Source: an uncultured Burkholderiales bacterium
GTDB lineage: Bacteria; Pseudomonadota; Gammaproteobacteria; Burkholderiales; Burkholderiaceae_E
NCBI GenBank assembly: GCA_903831925.1
Contig: CAIKZV010000356.1
Coordinates: forward strand, 1-5,572
Length of the DNA stretch: 5,572 nt
Direction of reading: 5' to 3'
Positions 1-4,062 of the stretch are shown here, one piece after another. Position 1 is the first letter of the stretch. Each line of letters opens with the position of its first letter. The notes below the pieces were generated by a model, which worked only from the letters and a program-made list of their open reading frames with translations, was not told the DNA's origin and searched no databases. Both the position numbers and the translations under genes were made by a program.

Positions 1-809
1 CGCGCGCGCAGGCACTCGACCAGCAGCGGAAAAACGCTCAGAAAGCGCTCCGGCCCGCTGCGCTCATAGGCCAGCTCGCCGGTCACCAGCTTCCAGCCGT
101 CGCCCACCTGACCCAGCACATGGGTATCCGGCACAAAGACATCGTCGAAGGTGATCTCGCTGAAATCCTCGCGCCCGGAGATATTGCGAATTGCGCGCCG
201 GGTAATGCCAGGCGAATTCAGATCGATCGCAAACTGCGTCATACCGGCATGACGGCGCTTGGGGTCGGCCGGCTCGGTGCGGAACAGTCCGATCATGACG
301 TCGGCCAGATGCCCGCTGCTGGTCCAGATCTTGCGCCCGTTGATGCGCCAGCCATTGTCGACCCGATCACCGCGCGAACGAACACTGGCAAGGTCTGAAC
401 CCGAGTCGGGCTCGCTCATCCCGATTGCACAGAAAAGCTCGCCGCGCACGATACCGGGCAGCACCGCCGCCTTGAGCGTGTCGCTGCCATGACGCAGGAT
501 CTGCGGGCCACTTTGCCGATCGGCGATCCAGTGGGCGCCCACCGGCGCGCCGGCGGCCAGCAGCTCCTCGACCACCACATAGCGCTCAAGGGTGGAGCGG
601 GCCTGCCCGCCCCACTCACGCGGCCAGGTCAATCCGATGAATCCGGCCTGACCACAACTGCGCGAAAACTCGCGATCAAAGATCGTCCAACCCGAGCACC
701 TCGGCGTAAACGCACCCGCTGCAAGCTGCTCGTGCAGGAAGGACCGCACCCGCTTGCGCATCTCGTGCGCCGCGGGAGGCAGGACGACAGCCTCGAAGGC
801 CAGACTCAT
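1..809 (-). CDS. Acyl-CoA dehydrogenase family protein (3' part cut by the window edge)
   Basis: This is a flavoprotein of the acyl-CoA dehydrogenase family. Such enzymes introduce an alpha,beta double bond into an acyl-CoA and pass electrons to electron-transfer flavoprotein in the cytoplasm. The frame is open from an ATG at 809 to the left edge, giving 269 codons of a family that usually has about 380-400 residues, so the C-terminal helical domain with the usual catalytic Glu is mostly missing. The N-terminal helical part (about 1-120) contains GFIGLTWPREWGG (56-68) and HWIADRQSGP (93-102). The family signature GMSEPDSGSDLAS is at 130-142, and the FAD-contacting KIWTSS is at 160-165, followed by the beta-barrel domain. 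AGGAG lies 6 bases upstream of the ATG, which supports the start. It follows the dienelactone-hydrolase-like gene by 65 bases and is probably co-transcribed. The sequence shows the family clearly, but chain length and substrate cannot be read from it. Confidence 0.93.
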   Translation of the reverse strand, partial: MSLAFEAVVLPPAAHEMRKRVRSFLHEQLAAGAFTPRCSGWTIFDREFSRSCGQAGFIGLTWPREWGGQARSTLERYVVVEELLAAGAPVGAHWIADRQSGPQILRHGSDTLKAAVLPGIVRGELFCAIGMSEPDSGSDLASVRSRGDRVDNGWRINGRKIWTSSGHLADVMIGLFRTEPADPKRRHAGMTQFAIDLNSPGITRRAIRNISGREDFSEITFDDVFVPDTHVLGQVGDGWKLVTGELAYERSGPERFLSVFPLLVECLRA

Positions 810-815
810 GAACGA

Positions 816-820
816 CTCCT
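816..820 (-). promoter_or_regulatory. Ribosome binding site of the acyl-CoA dehydrogenase gene
   Basis: The minus strand reads AGGAG, then six bases, then ATG at 809-807. This is a near-ideal Shine-Dalgarno site and fixes the start of the acyl-CoA dehydrogenase. Confidence 0.8.
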
Positions 821-860
821 CATCACCAGATACCCCCGATTAACAGCATCGAATACCGCA

Positions 861-870
861 TGGTCGACCA
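861..870. promoter_or_regulatory. Perfect 10-bp palindrome in the gap before the acyl-CoA dehydrogenase gene
   Basis: TGGTCGACCA is a perfect inverted repeat just after the stop of the dienelactone-hydrolase-like gene and about 50 bases before the acyl-CoA dehydrogenase start. Its half-site TGGTC resembles the half-site of FadR-type (GntR) operators. Those usually have one extra central base, so this is only a candidate operator. A short palindrome of this size can also arise by chance. Confidence 0.25.
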
Positions 871-874
871 CTGA

Positions 875-1537
875 TCAAAGCGACTGACCCAGGAAAGCCA
901 TCATGCGATCCCAGGACTGCTGCGCGCAGTCGGCGTTGTACACGTCGCCACGACGCTCGTTGAAAAATCCGTGAGCCGCATCGTAGCGATAGAGCTCAGG
1001 CGCGCGGCCGGCGGCTTTCATCGCCTGCTCGAGTCCATCGACCGCAGCCGGCGTGCACCAGTCGTCCTGGTTGGCGAAGTGGCCCTGAAAAGGAATCTTG
1101 ATGTCGGCAGGATTGGCAAAGGCCGCCGGCGGAATGCCGTAAAAGCACACGCCCGCCGAGACTTCGGGCACATGCACCCCAGCGCCGATCGTGAGTGCGC
1201 CGCCCATGCAAAAGCCCATCACACCGACCTTGCCGCCCTGAGCGACCAGATACTGCACCGCACCGCGGATGTCCTGATGGGCGGCGCCCGGGAAGTCGAG
1301 ACCGGTCATGAGGTGATTGGCCTCATCGGGTTTTTGCGTGACCCGGCCTTCGTAGAGATCAGGCGCCAGCGCGTTGTAGCCGGCGCGTGCGAAGCGATCG
1401 GCCACGCCGCAGATCTGGTCGTTCAGCCCCCACCACTCCTGGATCACCACGATGCCAGGACGGCCTGCGCCGGCTGACGCGAAATAGCCCTTGGTCTTGC
1501 GGCCATCGGGCCGCGCAAAATCGATCATCTGTCCCAT
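875..1537 (-). CDS. Dienelactone hydrolase family protein
   Basis: This 220-residue cytoplasmic alpha/beta hydrolase belongs to the dienelactone hydrolase (carboxymethylenebutenolidase) family, and its length is close to the family norm. Visible landmarks are EWWGLN (34-39), where the Glu matches the DLH Glu that interacts with the nucleophile, and APDLYEG (58-64). The nucleophile elbow GFCMGG (108-113) has Cys110, the acid is in NQDDWC (Asp158 or Asp159), and the base is His189 in AAHGFFN. The Cys-Asp-His triad is therefore complete. The classical enzyme opens dienelactone to maleylacetate in chlorocatechol degradation. The two arginines that bind the substrate carboxylate there are not apparent here; the position four after the His is Asn193. 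The true substrate is thus probably different. AGGAG six bases upstream supports the ATG. The gene lies 43 bases after the isomerase gene, in the same direction. Confidence 0.93.
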   Translation of the reverse strand: MGQMIDFARPDGRKTKGYFASAGAGRPGIVVIQEWWGLNDQICGVADRFARAGYNALAPDLYEGRVTQKPDEANHLMTGLDFPGAAHQDIRGAVQYLVAQGGKVGVMGFCMGGALTIGAGVHVPEVSAGVCFYGIPPAAFANPADIKIPFQGHFANQDDWCTPAAVDGLEQAMKAAGRAPELYRYDAAHGFFNERRGDVYNADCAQQSWDRMMAFLGQSL

Positions 1538-1543
1538 GTCGTT

Positions 1544-1548
1544 CTCCT
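1544..1548 (-). promoter_or_regulatory. Ribosome binding site of the dienelactone hydrolase family gene
   Basis: The minus strand reads AGGAG followed by six bases and ATG at 1537-1535. This supports the chosen start over the in-frame Met at codon 4. Confidence 0.8.
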
Positions 1549-1553
1549 GTGTG

Positions 1554-1575
1554 AAGGGTGGGTGGAAGGTGGGTG
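1554..1575 (+). repeat. Short G-rich imperfect tandem repeat between two genes
   Basis: On the plus strand AAGGGTGGGTGG is followed directly by AAGGTGGGTGC, an imperfect duplication of about 11 bases. G-runs have lengths 3, 3, 2, 2 and 3. The leftward transcript would carry the C-rich complement. It lies between the isomerase stop and the next ribosome binding site. A weak G-quadruplex is possible, but no function can be assigned. Confidence 0.4.
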
Positions 1576-1580
1576 CGATC

Positions 1581-2192
1581 TCAGGCGCCCTTGCCCACGC
1601 GACGCCGCAGCGCCTCGCGAATCAGCGGCATCCTGTCGTTTCCGAAATACATGTCACCGTCGACAAAGACCGTGGGCGAGCCGAAGCCGCCCAGCGCGAT
1701 CAGTGACTCGGTGTTGGCCCGCAGGGTGTCCTTGACGCCCTGCTCGGCGATCCCTGCGAAGAAGGCCTTGACGTCGATGCCTAATTGCTCGCACAGCGCG
1801 GCGAGCACCGCATCCTGCGAAATGTCCTGATCATGCGACCAGTAGGCTTCGAAGGCGGCCTCGGCAAACCGCACCAGCAGGCCCTGCGGTTGCAGCCAGA
1901 TGCAGCCGCGCATCGCCTTGACGCTGTTGACCGGAAACACCGCCGGCGGAAAGTTGATTGTCAGGCCGCAATGCCTCGCCCAGTCAGCCAGATCCTTGAC
2001 CATATAGGCCTGCTTGGCCGGCACAGGGTTTTCTCGCGAGGCATAGACGCTGGGGTTGACACTGTTGAACACGCCACCGACCAGAATCGGGCGCCAGTTC
2101 ACCTCGACACCGAACTCGGCTGCGATCGGCTGCATGCTGCGAAAACCCAGCCAGGTCCAGGGGCTTGAGCAGTCGAAATAGCAATCGATCAA
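1581..2192 (-). CDS. 2-hydroxychromene-2-carboxylate isomerase family protein (kappa-GST/DsbA fold)
   Basis: This 203-residue protein has the thioredoxin-like fold with helical insertion seen in kappa-class GSTs, DsbA-like proteins and 2-hydroxychromene-2-carboxylate isomerases. The length is typical of the last group. The N-terminus MIDCYFDCSSPWTWLG has Ser10-Pro11 where the isomerase NahD has its glutathione-activating Ser, and there is no CxxC, which argues against a disulfide oxidoreductase. WRPILVGGVF (33-42) is the conserved second strand region. Near the end GFGSPTVFVDGDMYFGNDR (169-187) contains the cis-Pro173 of the thioredoxin fold. The known family reaction is glutathione-dependent isomerisation in naphthalene breakdown; many homologues have other or unknown substrates. 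The start is TTG, because an in-frame TGA lies 12 codons upstream, no ATG or GTG intervenes, and GGAG precedes the TTG at a good distance. Confidence 0.9.
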   Translation of the reverse strand: MIDCYFDCSSPWTWLGFRSMQPIAAEFGVEVNWRPILVGGVFNSVNPSVYASRENPVPAKQAYMVKDLADWARHCGLTINFPPAVFPVNSVKAMRGCIWLQPQGLLVRFAEAAFEAYWSHDQDISQDAVLAALCEQLGIDVKAFFAGIAEQGVKDTLRANTESLIALGGFGSPTVFVDGDMYFGNDRMPLIREALRRRVGKGA

Positions 2193-2199
2193 GGCAGGT

Positions 2200-2203
2200 C
2201 TCC
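2200..2203 (-). promoter_or_regulatory. Ribosome binding site that supports the TTG start
   Basis: The minus strand reads GGAG, seven bases, then TTG at 2192-2190. With an in-frame TGA shortly upstream and no ATG or GTG between, this makes TTG the most likely start of the isomerase. Confidence 0.65.
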
Positions 2204-2242
2204 GCAGGGCTGGTTCAGGCCCGATTCAAGGCTTCATTCAAC

Positions 2243-2290
2243 GCCAGCTCAGTGGTCAGCTCAGTGCCTGTCAGCTCAGTGCCTGTCAGC
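2243..2290. repeat. 15-bp tandem repeat (two full and two partial copies)
   Basis: GTCAGCTCAGTGCCT occurs at 2255-2269 and again at 2270-2284 without any mismatch. It is preceded by a partial copy, GCCAGCTCAGTG (2243-2254), and followed by GTCAGC (2285-2290). It lies wholly in the 136-base gap between yceH and the isomerase gene. No other feature was recognised in that gap except a weak 5-bp stem (TCAGC at 2286-2290 with GCTGA at 2297-2301) lacking a T-run. A slippage-type expansion or a set of binding sites are both possible. Confidence 0.85.
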
Positions 2291-2328
2291 GCGTTGGCTG
2301 ATCGCAGCAGCAGCGCGTGGCGAACGTG

Positions 2329-3027
2329 CTATGACCCCGACAATAACCCATCCAGCCGGGCAATTTGCGCCTCGAGCTGATCGACCCTTGCCCGCAGCGT
2401 CTCGAATTCGCGTTGCCAGTCGGGTGACGGCAGACCGGCGTCGCGAGGCGAGGCGTTCGCCAGTCGGTCGGACGCCGCCGGCGAATCACTGTCATTTCCA
2501 CCGACCAGCATCGCGGCCGACGGCGCGCCGCACAGCAGGTGCATCCACCTTGATTCACGCGATCCGGGCTGACGGGCCAGCTTCACCGCGAAGGCCTGCG
2601 GCTGGCGCACCGCGAGCTCGTCGAGATAGGCCTCGACCGCCGAGACATCGGAGAATCGATGCAGACGCTCGCAGTTGGCGCGCAATTCGGCGGCGGTCTG
2701 CGCCCCGCGCAGCATGAGCGTGGCCATCAGCGCCACGGTCTCGCCAGGCAGTCCCAGGCCGCGCTTGGCGTTTTCGGCATAGCGCATGACCCGCCCACCA
2801 CTCGACTCGATCACCAGCGAGCGGCGTCGCAGCGACTCGAGTGCCTCCTGAACGTCGGCGGTGCTCACCTCCATCACCGGATCACGGCTGGTCTTCTGGT
2901 TGCAGCCGGCAAGCAGTGCATTGATCGACAGCGGATAGATGTCGGGCACGGTATGCATCTTCTCGACCAGTACCGCCAGGACACGAGCCTCGGTGGGGCT
3001 CAGTTCGATCGGGTTGGGTTCACTCAT
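2329..3027 (-). CDS. yceH: YceH family protein (UPF0502, DUF480)
   Basis: This 232-residue cytoplasmic protein belongs to the conserved YceH family, which is predicted to contain two winged-helix-like domains and whose role is unresolved. Family hallmarks are LSPTEARVLAVLVEK (9-23), YPLSINALLAGCNQKTSRDP (31-50) and LMLRGAQTAAELRANCERLH (103-122). They are followed by the RQPGSRESRWMHLL segment (about 153-166). The C-terminal part contains a variable Ser/Asp/Ala linker and ends in a short heptad-like stretch, FETLRARVDQLEAQIARL, likely a coiled coil. The length is near the family norm. The ATG is 12 bases after the stop of the hydrolase-like gene, so the two are almost certainly co-transcribed. 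A strong Shine-Dalgarno site is not evident; a GAGG overlapping the upstream stop is somewhat distant, which could mean translational coupling. Confidence 0.95.
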   Translation of the reverse strand: MSEPNPIELSPTEARVLAVLVEKMHTVPDIYPLSINALLAGCNQKTSRDPVMEVSTADVQEALESLRRRSLVIESSGGRVMRYAENAKRGLGLPGETVALMATLMLRGAQTAAELRANCERLHRFSDVSAVEAYLDELAVRQPQAFAVKLARQPGSRESRWMHLLCGAPSAAMLVGGNDSDSPAASDRLANASPRDAGLPSPDWQREFETLRARVDQLEAQIARLDGLLSGS

Positions 3028-3039
3028 CAGCGGTGCGCC

Positions 3040-3927
3040 TCAGGTCTGATCCTCGAGAAACCGCCGCCAGGCGGCCACAAAGGCATCGGTCATTTCAAAG
3101 TACATCAGCGCACCGGCCTCGAAAGGCTGGAATCGCCAGTTGACGCGCGAGCGAAGGAAATCGGCACTGCTGAAATCGCGAAAGTCGCCGCGCGTGGCAT
3201 GCGGCACCCAGACCGGCATCGGGAGCCGCGCATAAAGGCTGCGCACATCGGCGGCAAAGAGTCGAAAGCACAGAAACGACAGCGGCGCATAACGTGCACC
3301 CGGCTGAGTTGCACTCGCCACGCAATAGTCGGCCAGGCCTTCATCGATGGCGGGCGAGCCCCAGGTGCGCTTCAGAAAATAGCGCACGCTCGCACGGCTC
3401 GACAGCAGATTGAACAGGGACTGGCTCCACAACCGCCAGGTCAGCACCCGATGCACGCCGGGCACCTCGCGCGATTGGCCGGGCGCGCCGTCAAGCGCCG
3501 CCGATCGCTGATCGAGGCCGGTCGGTGTCACCAGCGTCAGCGTGCGGATGCGATCAGGGCGGCGCACCGCGGCACGCGCAGCGAATTCGCACGCCAGAGA
3601 CACCGCCAGCAGATCGACCGGCGCATCGCCGCAAGATTTTCCAATCTCATCGAGTGCGTCGTCGATCGCTGCGGTAAAAAGCGCGATGTCGTAGCGGCGC
3701 TCACCTCGCTCGGAGCGACCGTAGCCGGGCAGATCGATGGCAAATACCCGATGCGTTGAGCTCAACCGCTCGAAAAGCGGTCGGACCTCATAGGCCGTGG
3801 CAGCGGCATTGATACTGTGGATGAGCAGCACCGGAGAGCCGCTGCCGGCTTCATAGAGCGCCAGCCGACCTGCCGCGCCGCTGATTTCACGTTGAGTGGC
3901 CGCAAGCGGCGAAGGGAGCGTTGCCAT
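3040..3927 (-). CDS. Alpha/beta-fold hydrolase-like protein lacking the canonical catalytic His
   Basis: This 295-residue protein has the alpha/beta hydrolase fold. VLLIHSINAAATAYEV (33-48) is the strand and oxyanion-loop region, with HS in place of the usual HG. FAIDLPGYGRSER (62-74) is the conserved DxPGxGxS segment. The nucleophile elbow reads LLAVSLACEF (106-115) with Ser110, flanked by Ala108 and Ala112 rather than the usual glycines. An acid candidate is Asp248 in TRGDFRDF. In the C-terminal segment FEAGALMYFE (259-268) the position that is normally GH is Gly262-Ala263, so the usual catalytic His is absent. A cap domain lies at about 150-215. It may be a non-classical hydrolase or a binding protein; I recall close relatives sharing the Ala, but cannot verify this here. 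The ATG is the first start after an in-frame TGA and has no Shine-Dalgarno sequence. It begins the leftward gene set, divergent from malate synthase. Confidence 0.85.
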   Translation of the reverse strand: MATLPSPLAATQREISGAAGRLALYEAGSGSPVLLIHSINAAATAYEVRPLFERLSSTHRVFAIDLPGYGRSERGERRYDIALFTAAIDDALDEIGKSCGDAPVDLLAVSLACEFAARAAVRRPDRIRTLTLVTPTGLDQRSAALDGAPGQSREVPGVHRVLTWRLWSQSLFNLLSSRASVRYFLKRTWGSPAIDEGLADYCVASATQPGARYAPLSFLCFRLFAADVRSLYARLPMPVWVPHATRGDFRDFSSADFLRSRVNWRFQPFEAGALMYFEMTDAFVAAWRRFLEDQT

Positions 3928-3950
3928 CGGGCGATAATAGCGAATACGAT
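3921..3950 (+). promoter_or_regulatory. Weak candidate sigma70-type promoter for malate synthase
   Basis: TTGCCA (3921-3926) and TACGAT (3945-3950) are separated by 18 bases and match the -35 and -10 consensus at five and four of six positions. This would overlap the start of the divergent hydrolase gene and leave a leader of about 105 bases. TATATT at 3986-3991 is an alternative -10 without a clear -35. The choice is uncertain. Confidence 0.2.
3934..3939 (-). promoter_or_regulatory. Candidate -10 element placed for a leaderless transcript
   Basis: The minus strand reads TATTAT, ending seven bases before the A of the hydrolase ATG at 3927. That places the expected transcription start on or next to the start codon and fits the lack of a Shine-Dalgarno site. 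No good -35 hexamer is seen at 16-18 bases. Confidence 0.3.
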
Positions 3951-3996
3951 GGCGGGTTTCGCGTCAGCGCCGCATTCGCCGACGATATATTGCTTC

Positions 3997-4005
3997 GCGT
4001 GACGC
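3997..4005. promoter_or_regulatory. Interrupted palindrome in the divergent promoter region
   Basis: GCGT-G-ACGC is a perfect 4+1+4 palindrome, placed shortly after TATATT. The same heptamer TTCGCGT occurs at 3958-3964 and 3994-4000, and GCGTCA at 3961-3966 is inverted with respect to TGACGC at 4000-4005. This could be a pair of operator half-sites shared by the two divergent genes. The motif is short, so chance is possible. Confidence 0.22.
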
Positions 4006-4050
4006 CACGTCCTTCTCCCTGTTTTCCTCATTCCATCCGCTTTTTTTACC

Positions 4051-4054
4051 AAGG
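4051..4054 (+). promoter_or_regulatory. Ribosome binding site of malate synthase G
   Basis: AAGG stands eight bases before the ATG at 4063. An out-of-frame ATG at 4058 is only three bases from it and is followed by one codon and TGA, so 4063 is the better start. The leader before this site is very pyrimidine-rich (about 4009-4050) and includes seven T in a row at 4041-4047. Confidence 0.55.
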
Positions 4055-4062
4055 TTCATGCC

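Noticed and set aside
416..619. Possible frameshift in the acyl-CoA dehydrogenase, suggested by short minus-strand open frames in another register
   Set aside because: Reading the minus strand from 809 gives an uninterrupted frame to base 1 with the family motifs in order, so no frameshift is needed.
489..887. Plus-strand open frame of 132 codons near the left edge
   Set aside because: It overlaps the acyl-CoA dehydrogenase, whose signature motifs are on the minus strand, and its translation has no recognisable features.
2286..2301. Hairpin TCAGC/GCTGA after yceH as a terminator
   Set aside because: The stem is only five pairs, and no T-run follows in the leftward direction, so it is not a credible intrinsic terminator.
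2659..3759. Long plus-strand open frame (366 codons) opposite yceH and the hydrolase-like gene
   Set aside because: It is antisense to two genes with clear family motifs. Its translation is rich in Arg, His, Ala and Gly with no recognisable domain, as expected of a shadow frame in GC-rich DNA.
4041..4047. Run of seven T as the tail of a terminator before malate synthase
   Set aside because: No GC-rich hairpin directly precedes it on the plus strand, and it lies just before the glcB ribosome binding site.
3762..4052. Minus-strand open frame of 96 codons crossing the divergent promoter region
   Set aside because: It overlaps the hydrolase N-terminus in another frame, has no family resemblance, and would occupy the whole promoter region.
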